Assembly (NCBI GenBank): GCA_964558115.1
Contig: CAZLCI010000030.1
Coordinates: 1 to 24,149, forward strand
Reading direction: 5' to 3'
DNA length: 24,149 bases
Source: UBA3496 sp964558115
GTDB lineage: Bacteria > UBA8248
In this document: in pieces, positions 13,935-22,875 of the stretch
How the letters are laid out: each line of letters begins with the position of its first letter
Position numbering within the stretch: the stretch's first letter is position 1
Position numbers and translations under genes: made by a program
Notes under the pieces: model-generated
What the model was told of the DNA's origin: nothing
The model's input: the letters and a program-made list of their open reading frames with translations, nothing else
The model's database searches: none

Positions 13935-16646
13935 ATGGTCCGCAAAAGACGTTCAATACCAAATACTTTAGAAAAATTGAATGACAGATCTGGAGAAGTG
14001 ATTGGACTGTCTTTCATGTTTGTATCTGTGTTTATTGCAGTTTCACTCCTTTCCTTTGATAGTAGGGATCCGCACCCATTTAACGTAGTAAGTCCGAGCT
14101 TAGGAATTCAAAATTACTGTGGATTTCTTGGCTCTTATATTTCAGGATTAATGATTTTTTTCTTTGGTGCTCTGAGTTGTCTCATTCCAATACTAATGTT
14201 GTTGTGTGGAGTTTCTCTTTTTTCAGGGAAACGTCTTTGGTTGCCTAGGTATAAAGATTTTTTATATCTTCTTATTTTGTTAAGTGCATGCTCTTTGTTT
14301 TTTAAAACATTTGAGAATGATGTGATTTTTGGGAAAGGTGTTGTGTCTGGTGGGATAATAGGAGAGAGCCTTTCTACTTTTCTCAATATGTATTTGGGCA
14401 CGGCTGGGAGTTGGATAGCACTTTTGGCAGTCTTCACTATTTCTGTTTCGGTTGTTTCAAATTTGTCATTTCAATCTTATGGAACAAGAGTAGGATCGAT
14501 TTTTTCTTTTCTAGGAAAAATTTCTTTAACGCCTAAAGTTCCTAGAAAATTTATTGAATTTTTTTCCAGATTTAGAAAAGTAGAGAAGGATAGTTCTTTT
14601 GAAAGTGAAAAAGTAGAGAGTGATTCCTCCTATTTTACTTTTTTCAGTTATTTGAAGAAGTTAGTCGTAAAAGTGTCTTCATCTATAAGAAGATCGGATA
14701 TTTTTTCTCGAAAGGAATCGCATATAGTTGCAAATTTAAATTCTCCGGTTTTGGATGAAGCAAATCTTTCGGACGGTAATTTTATACCTGGCCCGGCATT
14801 CCACGAAGAAAAAAAAGTTCAGCCAGTAATAGAGAAAACACAATTTAAGAAAGAAAGGTCTAAAGATTTAGGTAAGTTGCTAGAAGAAAATTCATCATCG
14901 ATTGAAGGATTAGACAATTCAAATATTGACCTTATTCGAGAACAAGTTAATTCAGAAGAAGAAAAAGCTGATTATGAAAACCACGAGAAAATAATTGGAG
15001 ACTATAATCCATCTGTTTTAAATGAAGGTGTGCCTGTCAATACTGAAGTTGATTCTTCTAGTGTAGTTAGATTAGAGGATGAGAGTTTCGTTGAACAAGG
15101 AAGTTCTGAAACTCCGACTGAAATTCCGAAAAGAATACCCAAAAAAAGTCTGAAGTATGAACTGCCATCTCTTGATTTTTTCACAGATCCTCCTTCTGGT
15201 GGGGTTATAGTAAATGAATCTCTTATAAGAGAAAAATCTCAGTCACTTGAAAATGCTTTATTGGAGTTTGGTGTTGAAGGGAAGGTAACCGAGGTGAAAA
15301 CTGGACCAGTGATAACAGTTTATGAATTTTCCCCTGCACCTGGAGTGAAAGTTTCGAAAATTGTATCTTTATCTGATGATCTTGCTAGAGCGCTTTCTGC
15401 GTATAGCGTGAGAATTGTTGCTCCTATACCCGGAAAATCAGTCGTTGGGATAGAAGTTCCGAATGAACAGCGGAATGCGGTTTATGCAAAAGAGGTTCTT
15501 GCATCTAAAGAATTCAATGACTCAGAACAGAAGTTAACTATAGGGCTGGGCTCTGATATCTTGGGAAGAACAGCGCTGACAGATTTAGCAAAGATCCCTC
15601 ATCTTCTGATAGCAGGAACAACTGGTTCGGGAAAAAGTGTTTCCTTGAATATGATGATCTGTAGTCTGTTAAGTAGATGTATGCCAAGAGAGGTTAGATT
15701 CTTAATGATTGATCCAAAACTCTTGGAGTTGTCCATATATGAGGGTATTCCTCATCTCCTTGTTCCAGTTGTCACTGATGCGGAAAAAGCTGCTTCAGCT
15801 TTACGTGGCATAATTGTAGAGATGGAAAAAAGATATCAAAAAATGAATAAGCTTGGGGTCAGGAATATTGATAGTTACAATGAATTTGTTGCTGAGGGGC
15901 TCACAAAAAAACAAGTTCAAGAAAGATTGCAGAGACCATTAGAGGATGATTCTACTGAAGCAGAAGGTGAAACACTAGACTTCCTTCCCTATATAGTTGT
16001 CGTGATAGATGAGCTTGCTGACCTGATGATGGTTTCATCTCGCGATGTTGAAGAAGCAATGACTAGATTGGCGCAGATGGCTAGGGCTGCTGGAATTCAT
16101 CTTTTAGTGGCAACTCAAAGACCTTCTGTGGATGTTCTGACTGGATTGATTAAGGCGAATTTTCCATCCCGAATTGCGCTCAGGGTTGCAACTAGAACAG
16201 ATTCAAGAACTATTTTGGATTCAAATGGTGCTGAAAGACTTCTTGGAAAAGGAGATATGTTGTTTGTGCCCCCGGGTACAAGTGTTCCTGTTCGTATTCA
16301 TGGTTCGTATGTTTCTGAAAAAGAAATACACAGCCTTGTAGGGCATTGGAAGAATCAAGGACCAGCAGTGTTCCGTGAAGATATTTTTGTAGAAAAAGAA
16401 ACAAGGAAAGATGAAGTAGGGGATGATGAAAATGACTATGACGAAAGGTATGATGAAGCTGTTGCCCTTATTTCCAGAACTAAAGAAGTTTCTATTTCAC
16501 TCATTCAAAGGCATATGAGAATTGGTTATAATAGAGCTGCAAGAATGATTGAACAAATGGAAAGAGATAAAATAGTTGGTCCAGCTGATGGAATTAAAAG
16601 ACGCCCAGTGTTGATTGATGAAATCCCTGAAACTGATCATGAATGA
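13935..16646 (+). CDS. ftsK: FtsK/SpoIIIE DNA translocase
   Basis: A 903-residue septum-anchored ATP-dependent DNA pump for terminal chromosome segregation. Four to five hydrophobic segments occupy roughly residues 20-185. A low-complexity acidic/serine-rich linker runs to about 400. The motor region starts near LPSLDFFTDPP, with Walker A GTTGSGKS (561-568) and Walker B VVVIDELADL (Asp692). The C-terminal winged-helix gamma domain (RYDEAVALISRTKEVSISLIQ... to about 890) would recognise KOPS-like skew motifs and activate XerCD. All landmark motifs are intact and the length is that of a full-size FtsK. The ATG has AAGGTGG upstream. The tail gene trxA starts 38 nt downstream. The lolA gene that often follows ftsK in proteobacteria is not present. 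Confidence 0.97.
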   Translation: MVRKRRSIPNTLEKLNDRSGEVIGLSFMFVSVFIAVSLLSFDSRDPHPFNVVSPSLGIQNYCGFLGSYISGLMIFFFGALSCLIPILMLLCGVSLFSGKRLWLPRYKDFLYLLILLSACSLFFKTFENDVIFGKGVVSGGIIGESLSTFLNMYLGTAGSWIALLAVFTISVSVVSNLSFQSYGTRVGSIFSFLGKISLTPKVPRKFIEFFSRFRKVEKDSSFESEKVESDSSYFTFFSYLKKLVVKVSSSIRRSDIFSRKESHIVANLNSPVLDEANLSDGNFIPGPAFHEEKKVQPVIEKTQFKKERSKDLGKLLEENSSSIEGLDNSNIDLIREQVNSEEEKADYENHEKIIGDYNPSVLNEGVPVNTEVDSSSVVRLEDESFVEQGSSETPTEIPKRIPKKSLKYELPSLDFFTDPPSGGVIVNESLIREKSQSLENALLEFGVEGKVTEVKTGPVITVYEFSPAPGVKVSKIVSLSDDLARALSAYSVRIVAPIPGKSVVGIEVPNEQRNAVYAKEVLASKEFNDSEQKLTIGLGSDILGRTALTDLAKIPHLLIAGTTGSGKSVSLNMMICSLLSRCMPREVRFLMIDPKLLELSIYEGIPHLLVPVVTDAEKAASALRGIIVEMEKRYQKMNKLGVRNIDSYNEFVAEGLTKKQVQERLQRPLEDDSTEAEGETLDFLPYIVVVIDELADLMMVSSRDVEEAMTRLAQMARAAGIHLLVATQRPSVDVLTGLIKANFPSRIALRVATRTDSRTILDSNGAERLLGKGDMLFVPPGTSVPVRIHGSYVSEKEIHSLVGHWKNQGPAVFREDIFVEKETRKDEVGDDENDYDERYDEAVALISRTKEVSISLIQRHMRIGYNRAARMIEQMERDKIVGPADGIKRRPVLIDEIPETDHE

Positions 16647-16684
16647 TTTTCGTCCCATTTGAATTTATTTTTATGGAGGTTTTT

Positions 16685-17017
16685 ATGTCAGATAATGTTG
16701 TAGATGTTACCGACCAGAATTTTGATTCGGAGGTATTAGGTTCAAATTTGCCTACACTCTTAGATTTTTGGGCTGAATGGTGTCAACCATGTAAAATGAT
16801 AGCTCCTGTTATAGAAGAACTTGCAGGAGAATACGATGGCAAAATACGTTTTGGAAAGATGAATATAGACCATAGTCCATCTACACCCACTAAATTTGGA
16901 ATTAAGGGAATACCCACTCTAATTCTTTTTAAGGATGGTCAAGTTGTAGAACAAGTAGTTGGTGTTCGTTCAAAAAACGATTTAAAAACAATTTTGGATA
17001 GAAGTATTGAAGGTTAA
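16685..17017 (+). CDS. trxA: Thioredoxin with WCQPC active site
   Basis: A 110-residue cytosolic thioredoxin, normal length, reducing protein disulphides through Cys33 and Cys36. The active site reads DFWAEWCQPCK, so the residue between the cysteines is Gln34-Pro35 rather than the Gly-Pro of nearly all TrxA. The cis-proline Pro77 (KGIPTL) and buried Asp27 are present. The longer frame from 16643 is rejected because ATG 16685 has GGAGG five bases upstream. It follows ftsK by 38 nt and precedes an EamA permease, so a shared transcript is possible. The Gly-to-Gln change would be expected to alter redox potential or partner choice, which is inference; the fold is otherwise canonical. Confidence 0.93.
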   Translation: MSDNVVDVTDQNFDSEVLGSNLPTLLDFWAEWCQPCKMIAPVIEELAGEYDGKIRFGKMNIDHSPSTPTKFGIKGIPTLILFKDGQVVEQVVGVRSKNDLKTILDRSIEG

Positions 17018-17031
17018 ATTTTTTCTTATAA

Positions 17032-17925
17032 TTGGGTCTAGTTATTAAATCTGATAGAAATTATTTCCCTTTCTTTTTAATTCTTGGTGTTTTTTCTCTT
17101 GGTCTTTCTTCTGTGATTTTTCGTTTGATGGATGCTCCCTCTTTATTGGTGGCATCCTTTAGAATGATAGGTGCTTCTTTAATCATTCTTCCCTTTTGTT
17201 TTAAACAACTTATAAGTACATGGAGTACATTGTCTGTTCGCGAGAAGAATGTATTAATTTTATCTAGTATTGTTCTAGGAATGCATTTTTATGTGTGGTT
17301 TGAATCATTGAATCATACATCTATAGTTAATTCTGTTGTGCTAGTTACGTTGAATCCACTTTTTGTTTCTCTTGGAGGATATTTTTTCCTCAATGAAAAA
17401 GAGGGGAAAGAATTATGGATTGGCATTTTTATAACAATCATAGGTGTTATTTCCATATGTATCGATGATTTTGATTCTTTGGAATCTGAAACGTTATATG
17501 GAGATTTCCTTGCTTTACTTGGGGGATTGATGTTTTCTATTTATTTACTTATAGGAAGGAGTCTTAGAGGCTCTATCCCATTTTTGCCATACATAACATT
17601 TTGCTACGCAATGAGTGGTTTGTTTTTATTTGTTTTGTTATGTATCAGTGGTTTTGAATCTGTTACATTTCATTCAAATTTTTATTTCTATTTAATTTTG
17701 ATGATTTTTTTCCCCACACTTATTGGTCATACAGTTATTAATTATGCATTAAGAAAAATCACTTCTGGTAAAGTTGCTTTTTGTATTTTAGGTGAGCCTT
17801 GCGTTGCTATCGTTTTAGGTGCGATTATTCTGAATGAATTTGTCAGTTATGAAAAAGTTTTTTTTGTTTTAATTATTCTTCTTGGTGTTATTGTTGGAGT
17901 TCGAAAAGATGTTACGCGAATATAG
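17032..17925 (+). CDS. EamA/DMT-family permease
   Basis: A membrane protein of about 297 residues with ten hydrophobic segments in two EamA halves. The fourth-span motif NSVVLVTLNPLFVSLGGYFFLNE and its second-half counterpart KVAFCILGEPCVAIVLGAIILNE are the conserved LxP...E signatures. The start is uncertain: TTG 17032 is the only common initiation codon upstream of the first span, an in-frame TAA lies directly before it (17029), and there is no ribosome site closer than GAAGG about 19 nt away. The first internal ATG (before DAPSLL) would remove the first span. The 3' end overlaps the downstream lipoprotein gene by 17 nt. Cargo unknown. Confidence 0.8.
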   Translation: MGLVIKSDRNYFPFFLILGVFSLGLSSVIFRLMDAPSLLVASFRMIGASLIILPFCFKQLISTWSTLSVREKNVLILSSIVLGMHFYVWFESLNHTSIVNSVVLVTLNPLFVSLGGYFFLNEKEGKELWIGIFITIIGVISICIDDFDSLESETLYGDFLALLGGLMFSIYLLIGRSLRGSIPFLPYITFCYAMSGLFLFVLLCISGFESVTFHSNFYFYLILMIFFPTLIGHTVINYALRKITSGKVAFCILGEPCVAIVLGAIILNEFVSYEKVFFVLIILLGVIVGVRKDVTRI

Positions 17926-18667
17926 GCATATCTCTCGAAAATCTAAAAGACTAATTTTTTTATTAATTCTTCCTTTGGTTTGCGGATGTTCTATGGCGAA
18001 ATTCACCGAATATTCGATAAATGAAATTAAAAAGCCTGATCCAATCAAGTCTGATAATTGGGAAAAAATAAATATGTCGCAAAATCGTTTTTTTATTTCC
18101 GACGATTTTATTAATCAAATCGTTTATGAACGGATTGGTACAAATGGTTTGATTGGATTTTCGATTGTTCCCATTAGTATTTTTGAAAATCCAAAATTTG
18201 AAATAAAACTTATGGAGATTTACAGGAAACTCTTATTGCCACCTCATAATGATCTTCGAGTTTACTCCTCTGGAGAATTTGTTTCTTTTGAGGAATCAGT
18301 ATCTAGAAAAAACAATAGCTATTTTCAGAGAGCTGAATTCTTTTTGAAAGGAGAAATGGGTCTGAAGATAGAATTAAGTAAGAAAAAAGAAAAAGAAAAG
18401 CAATTGCATGCTTTGGAACCTTTTTCTGGACCTTATTCACAAAAAGAACTGAAAAGGGCGAGAGATTTCAGGAATGAGCTCTTAAATCTTGTAGATAAAA
18501 GACAGTGTAGAGTTAAGGTCATTGTTTATTTATATGAAGGTAAGTTGTTTAAATTTCTATATATAAATATTCCTAGTTATTTTGAAAAAGATTTAGAATT
18601 ATTTCATACTTTTGAGAGAAGTTTATCAAAACATTTTTCTTCGAAAAAGAGTAAATTGAGATACTGA
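17909..18667 (+). CDS. Predicted outer-membrane lipoprotein, unknown family
   Basis: A 252-residue protein I do not recognise. The N-terminus is Lys/Arg-rich (residues 3-14) followed by a hydrophobic core LIFLLILPL and lipobox VCGC, so Cys27 should be lipidated; Ser at +2 favours the outer membrane. The mature part is mixed alpha/beta with a highly charged Lys/Glu segment (ELSKKKEKEKQLHALEP, about residue 160) and only one further Cys. I chose ATG 17909 (GGAG nine bases upstream) rather than ATG 17882, which lacks a ribosome site and would place the signal too far in. The gene overlaps the EamA gene by 17 nt. Its TGA is immediately followed by the phosphodiesterase frame, suggesting coupled translation of the two. 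Confidence 0.65.
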   Translation: MLREYRHISRKSKRLIFLLILPLVCGCSMAKFTEYSINEIKKPDPIKSDNWEKINMSQNRFFISDDFINQIVYERIGTNGLIGFSIVPISIFENPKFEIKLMEIYRKLLLPPHNDLRVYSSGEFVSFEESVSRKNNSYFQRAEFFLKGEMGLKIELSKKKEKEKQLHALEPFSGPYSQKELKRARDFRNELLNLVDKRQCRVKVIVYLYEGKLFKFLYINIPSYFEKDLELFHTFERSLSKHFSSKKSKLRY

Positions 18668-18668
18668 A

Positions 18669-19217
18669 ATTATAAATCAAAAAAAAAAGATAGTAGTTAT
18701 TTCAGATACGCATGGAAATTTGCCTAATGAGGTTTTAACTACTTGTGATGATGCAGATAGAGTAATTCATGCCGGTGATGTAGGATCCGAAGCAATTATC
18801 ACAGACTTAGAATCTTTAGCTCCTCTTACCTTTGTTGGTGGAAATATAGATCCAGTAAATGGTTTTCCTTCTCAATCAAAGCTAATTTTAAACACTTGGA
18901 AGATATTTGTTCAGCATATAGGTTGGGAAAAAGGGAAGCCATTTAAAGAACTGAAAAAAAATGTTGATTTAGGTGAATATGAAATAGTTGTTTTTGGCCA
19001 TAGCCATAAACCTCTATGTTCATTAATTGGTGAGACTATTTATTTGAATCCGGGAAGTTGTGGGCCTAGACGTTTTGATTCCGACTGTACTTTTTGTGAG
19101 ATTTGCATAGATGAAAACGTCATAGATATCAGATTTTATAAACTCACGGATAAAAAAGAAAAATTTCTACAAAAAACTTTCAAGAAAACAAATGGCAAAC
19201 TGTATGATTGTTGCTGA
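18669..19217 (+). CDS. YfcE/MJ0936-type metallophosphodiesterase, non-standard start
   Basis: The frame encodes a small calcineurin-like phosphodiesterase: IVVISDTHGNLP (metal-binding Asp and His), VIHAGDVGS, VGGNIDP, VQHIGW and VVFGHSHKPL, then LNPGSCGPRR, all in family order and about 180 residues as expected. Such enzymes hydrolyse phosphodiesters with two metals. The problem is the start. From the in-frame TGA at 18657 to the DTHG motif there is no ATG, GTG or TTG. The first common start, TTG 18720, comes after DTHG and would delete the metal-binding residues. I therefore annotate from ATT 18669, one base after the lipoprotein TGA (18665-18667), as a termination-reinitiation start; ATA 18672 or 18690 are alternatives. 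A run of ten A (18679-18688) lies between, but shifting frame there exposes no start either. It could be a gene that recently lost its start codon. Confidence 0.7.
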   Translation: MINQKKKIVVISDTHGNLPNEVLTTCDDADRVIHAGDVGSEAIITDLESLAPLTFVGGNIDPVNGFPSQSKLILNTWKIFVQHIGWEKGKPFKELKKNVDLGEYEIVVFGHSHKPLCSLIGETIYLNPGSCGPRRFDSDCTFCEICIDENVIDIRFYKLTDKKEKFLQKTFKKTNGKLYDCC

Positions 19218-19218
19218 A

Positions 19219-19539
19219 CTAACCGCCTTTAGCAGCACGTTTTGAGGCTTTTAGTGGATTTAATTTCTTTTCTATAGGAGTTGAGAAATCAACTTTCACA
19301 TGAGTTGCTAAAGGACAATGACCTCTTTCCCATCTACTTTCAGGATTGGGAAATTTTGTGCAATATTTCCCGTTTGGCATATCAACGATGTTTTCACAAG
19401 CTTTGTCATCATCCCCTTTTAAACATTCGTCTACGATAGGCACACAGCCTGAGTTGTTATATGAACAGCTATTCTTTCCATTTTCTTCTTTTGTGGCGAA
19501 GAAACAATCTATTTCTTTTTCTAGAATTGTACAAAGCAT
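19219..19539 (-). CDS. PxxKW-like eight-cysteine protein
   Basis: A 106-residue acidic protein with eight Cys (3, 12, 25, 32, 39, 48, 60, 75). The C-terminal half reads KYCTKFPNPESRWERGHCPLATHV, matching the cysteine-rich PxxKW family (here PxxRW), and the end LNPLKASKRAAKGG also resembles that family's tail. Members are known mostly from delta-type proteobacteria and have no assigned function; spaced cysteines suggest metal or iron-sulfur binding. The start is ATG 19539, with AAGG 8 nt upstream; the longer GTG 19548 overlaps that site. The gene is convergent with the phosphodiesterase, with 1 nt between stop codons, and divergent from glnB. Confidence 0.65.
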   Translation of the reverse strand: MLCTILEKEIDCFFATKEENGKNSCSYNNSGCVPIVDECLKGDDDKACENIVDMPNGKYCTKFPNPESRWERGHCPLATHVKVDFSTPIEKKLNPLKASKRAAKGG

Positions 19540-19707
19540 AATGATCACCTTTTATACTTGGTCCCATTCCTATCTCTAAATAATAAAAGAGATAATTGTG
19601 AGTCCTGGTTTGAAGATTGAACATTCTTTTTTTTAAACTAGTCGAATACTAAGTAAAACTCATTTTTAATGCAAGTTTAGATTTGACTATTTATTTTGAT
19701 TGCTAAC

Positions 19708-19735
19708 TTGGTTTATAAGTTTTGTGTTATATAGT
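19708..19735 (+). promoter_or_regulatory. Possible glnB promoter
   Basis: TTGGTT (19708-19713), 16 nt, then TATAGT (19730-19735) lie 48 nt before the glnB ATG. Matches to sigma-70 consensus are moderate. I looked for a sigma-54 GG-N10-GC element in this 244-nt region and did not see a convincing one. Confidence 0.25.
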
Positions 19736-19783
19736 GTTTTATGCCTTTATTTTTTTATTCTTGAAAATCATTGGAGGGAGGAC

Positions 19784-20122
19784 ATGAAATTAATTACTGC
19801 GATTATAAAACCTTTTAAAATGGATGCTGTAAAAGATGCTCTTGGATCTGCAGGAGTTTCTGGAATGACCATTACGGAGGTAAAAGGTTTTGGTAGACAA
19901 AAAGGTCATACAGAGTTGTATCGCGGAAGTGAATATGTAGTAGATTTTCTTCCTAAAATAAAAATTGAGATTTTGTCTGAAGATTCAAAAGCAGAAGATG
20001 TTGTGAATACTTTGATCGAATCTTCAAGGACTGAAAAAATTGGCGATGGCAAGATATTTGTTCAAAATGTAGATGATTGTGTTCGTATCAGAACTGGAGA
20101 ACGTGGAGACGAAGCAATCTAA
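19784..20122 (+). CDS. glnB: Nitrogen regulatory protein PII
   Basis: A 112-residue trimeric signal protein that senses 2-oxoglutarate and ATP/ADP and is uridylylated by GlnD. The T-loop reads GRQKGHTELYRGSEYVVDFLPK with the modifiable Tyr51, and the second signature is DGKIFVQNVDDCVRIRTGE. The start is ATG 19784 with a strong GGAGGGAGGA ribosome site; the longer frame from 19700 adds 28 hydrophobic residues and is rejected. glnD starts 18 nt after its stop and glnA follows, so the three proteins form one nitrogen-control unit. Placement before glnD rather than next to amtB suggests a GlnB-type role rather than GlnK, although the sequence alone does not separate the two. No odd substitutions seen. 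Confidence 0.95.
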   Translation: MKLITAIIKPFKMDAVKDALGSAGVSGMTITEVKGFGRQKGHTELYRGSEYVVDFLPKIKIEILSEDSKAEDVVNTLIESSRTEKIGDGKIFVQNVDDCVRIRTGERGDEAI

Positions 20123-20140
20123 ATAGATAGAGATATAGAA

Positions 20141-22873
20141 ATGCGGTCTCTTTTAGAATTATCAAATTTAAAGTCTGATATTTCTGCTAGACTTTTCCAT
20201 CCAACTGATTCCGGAAGAAATGAACTAGTTTCTTTTTTTAAAGGAGTTCTTCATGACGGAAGAGAACTTATTAAAGAAGCTCATTTTCAAGGTTGTGGTG
20301 GATTAGAACTTTCTCGGGTACGTTCTGATTTTATTGACACTGTTCTTGAAAGTGTTTGGTCTTTCGGATGTTCTTCTTTTGACAAAGACGATTCAGAAAT
20401 AAATTGTTCACTTCTTGCTATTGGGGGATTTGGAAGAGGTGAATTGTCTCCAAATTCTGACATTGATCTGCTCTTTGTAACTCCAACTATTGATACGGAG
20501 ATACATGAATTTACGCAAAAAGTTCTTTATCTCTTGTGGGATCTAGGTCTAGATTTAGGACATAGCGTTAGAAAGATCAGCGATTGTATAGAGATTTCAA
20601 AAAAAGACTATGTTAGCCAAACCTCGATGCTTGAAAGTAGACTGATTTCAGGAAGTTCTTCTGTTTATTCAAGTTTTCTCAAGAAAATGCAAATATTTTT
20701 AAAAAAAGGATATAAGGCTAATCACCTTGTTCAACGACTAAAAGAGAGAAATGAGAGATATAGAAACTGGGATCCATCAGTGTATGTACAAGAGCCTAAT
20801 ATAAAAGAAAGCGCAGGCGGATTACGTGATTATCATGAAATTATATGGATAGTTAAAGCTTTTGGATACAATTCTTTAGAAGATATTTGTGAAAGTAGAT
20901 CGAAGGGTGTAGAAAGTTTAAAAAAAGCTATAGATTCTTATGATTTTCTTTTGAGAATTCGTTCTCAGTTGCATTTTCAATCTAGTGCAAAAAATGATGT
21001 ATTATCATTTTCTTCACAGATAGAAGCTGCAAATTCACTTGGTTATGTTGATTCAGACGTCACTTTTGCGGGTGAGTTTTTAATGCAGGATTATTATCGA
21101 TCCGCTAGAAATCTGAATTCATTTTGTAAGGAGATATTCGAAGATCTTGAATCAGAAGTGAAGCAGAGGCGCTTTTTTGCAAAAAAAATAACTAGAGAGA
21201 AAATTGAATACGGACTGATTTGGGTAGATAGAAAGAGTATTTCAATAGGAGAATTTTCTGAAAATCTCGAGGATAATCCAAATAATTTAATGTTTATCTT
21301 TGAGTTAATGTATAAATATAGTTCTATTTTCAATAGTGACACTCGTGATTTTATAAGATCTTCTATTGATTTAGTAGATGACAGTTTTAGGTCTTCGTTA
21401 GAAGTAAGAGAGAGTTTTTTTCGTATCCTTAATGGAAAAACTGGGGTTGCCAGAGTTTTACATGAGATGCACGAATTGGGATTTTTGAGTGCTTATATTC
21501 CAGAATTTGAGTCTCTGAACTGTTTTGTCCAATATGACCATTATCATAGATATACTGCTGATGAGCATACCTTGTTAACTCTTAATGTACTTGATGAACT
21601 TGCATATACAAAGAATAAGAATTTGACGACTTTAGCTCATATATATAGAGAGCTTGATCGGACACATTTGCTGAGATTTGCATTGCTCCTTCATGATATT
21701 GGAAAGGGAAAAGGAGATAGACATGTTCACAAAAGCGCTTCTTTGTTGCCTGATATTATACTTAGAATGGGTCTTCCATCTGATGAAGGAAGAGTTTTGC
21801 AATTTTTAGTCTTGCATCATGTAGAGATGTCTATGACTTCTCAAAGAAGAGATTTGCAAGATTCTTCTTTAATAAGACGGTTCGCAGAAAAAATGGAAAC
21901 AAAAGAACAACTACAAATGCTTTATCTTCTGTCCTATGCAGACATTTCTTCTGTTGCACCTGGAACATGGAATGATTGGCATGGGACTTTACTTTTTGAT
22001 TTATATAGAAAAACACTAGATGTTATGGATTCTGGTCAAGATAATTATGAAGAGAAACATGAAATGGAAATATTAGAACAAGTGAAATCTAGAACTGGCT
22101 TTAGGCATGTAGATTTAAAGGAAGATGAAATAGAGAAACATCTTCAACTGATGCCTGAAAGGTATTTAGATCAAACAAATATAGGAACCATTATAAAGCA
22201 TATTGAACTTAGAAATAAGATGATTCTTAGAAAAGAACTTTTCTCCATTGAAGTTATACATAAAAGGAGCGAAAACATTTCTATTTTGACTCTTCTTTGT
22301 TTTGATCGAATAGGATTATTCGGGTTAATTTCGTCAGTGTTAACTAAGCATGGAATAAATGTCTTAGACGCTAGAATTTATACTAGAAAAGATGGACTAG
22401 TTGTAGATACTTTTCAAGTAGCAAGTACCGAAGGTGGTGTCGTTGAAGATAACGAAAAGTGGGCCCTATTTAAAGATGATTTTTATGAAGTTCTTAATGG
22501 TGGGATTGAACTTCCTGATTTGATGAGTCAGAATAAGAAACATTTAAAACTTAAAAAGCAGTTGCATTTTTATATTCCTACAATTGTTGAATTTGATCTG
22601 GAAAGTAGTAATATTGCGACCGTGTTAGAAGTGATTACTCCTGATAGGCATGGTCTTTTGGCAATGATTTTAAATATTTTGTCTGAATCAGGACTTTCTA
22701 TCGTAAGTGCTAAAGTTTCTACACAGGGGCCAAGAGCGGTAGATTCTTTTTATTTGACGGATCTAAAAGGATTGAAAGTGGATGACAGATCTCTTTTGAA
22801 TTCGTTAAGTGAAGAGTTGTTTTCTATGTTAGATTTGAAAAGTGTCGAGGAGGATAGATCTTCTTTCTCGTAA
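20141..22873 (+). CDS. glnD: [Protein-PII] uridylyltransferase / uridylyl-removing enzyme
   Basis: A 910-residue bifunctional sensor that adds UMP to PII when glutamine is low and removes it when glutamine is high. The nucleotidyltransferase motif GGFGRGELSPNSDIDLLF spans residues 95-112 with catalytic Asp107 and Asp109. An HD hydrolase centre follows (His518-Asp519, LLHDIGKGKGDRHVH), and then two ACT domains for glutamine binding at about 710-790 (LCFDRIGLFGLISSVL) and 822-900 (ITPDRHGLLAMILNIL). The full-length architecture of the proteobacterial enzyme is complete. The ribosome site (AGATAGAG) is weaker than those of glnB and glnA. It follows glnB by 18 nt and precedes glnA by 80 nt. No broken domain was seen. 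Confidence 0.96.
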   Translation: MRSLLELSNLKSDISARLFHPTDSGRNELVSFFKGVLHDGRELIKEAHFQGCGGLELSRVRSDFIDTVLESVWSFGCSSFDKDDSEINCSLLAIGGFGRGELSPNSDIDLLFVTPTIDTEIHEFTQKVLYLLWDLGLDLGHSVRKISDCIEISKKDYVSQTSMLESRLISGSSSVYSSFLKKMQIFLKKGYKANHLVQRLKERNERYRNWDPSVYVQEPNIKESAGGLRDYHEIIWIVKAFGYNSLEDICESRSKGVESLKKAIDSYDFLLRIRSQLHFQSSAKNDVLSFSSQIEAANSLGYVDSDVTFAGEFLMQDYYRSARNLNSFCKEIFEDLESEVKQRRFFAKKITREKIEYGLIWVDRKSISIGEFSENLEDNPNNLMFIFELMYKYSSIFNSDTRDFIRSSIDLVDDSFRSSLEVRESFFRILNGKTGVARVLHEMHELGFLSAYIPEFESLNCFVQYDHYHRYTADEHTLLTLNVLDELAYTKNKNLTTLAHIYRELDRTHLLRFALLLHDIGKGKGDRHVHKSASLLPDIILRMGLPSDEGRVLQFLVLHHVEMSMTSQRRDLQDSSLIRRFAEKMETKEQLQMLYLLSYADISSVAPGTWNDWHGTLLFDLYRKTLDVMDSGQDNYEEKHEMEILEQVKSRTGFRHVDLKEDEIEKHLQLMPERYLDQTNIGTIIKHIELRNKMILRKELFSIEVIHKRSENISILTLLCFDRIGLFGLISSVLTKHGINVLDARIYTRKDGLVVDTFQVASTEGGVVEDNEKWALFKDDFYEVLNGGIELPDLMSQNKKHLKLKKQLHFYIPTIVEFDLESSNIATVLEVITPDRHGLLAMILNILSESGLSIVSAKVSTQGPRAVDSFYLTDLKGLKVDDRSLLNSLSEELFSMLDLKSVEEDRSSFS

Positions 22874-22875
22874 CA

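Noticed and set aside
13883..13984. Short frame of about 32 codons overlapping the ftsK start
   Set aside because: No ribosome site, no recognisable features; it overlaps the ftsK ribosome site and start.
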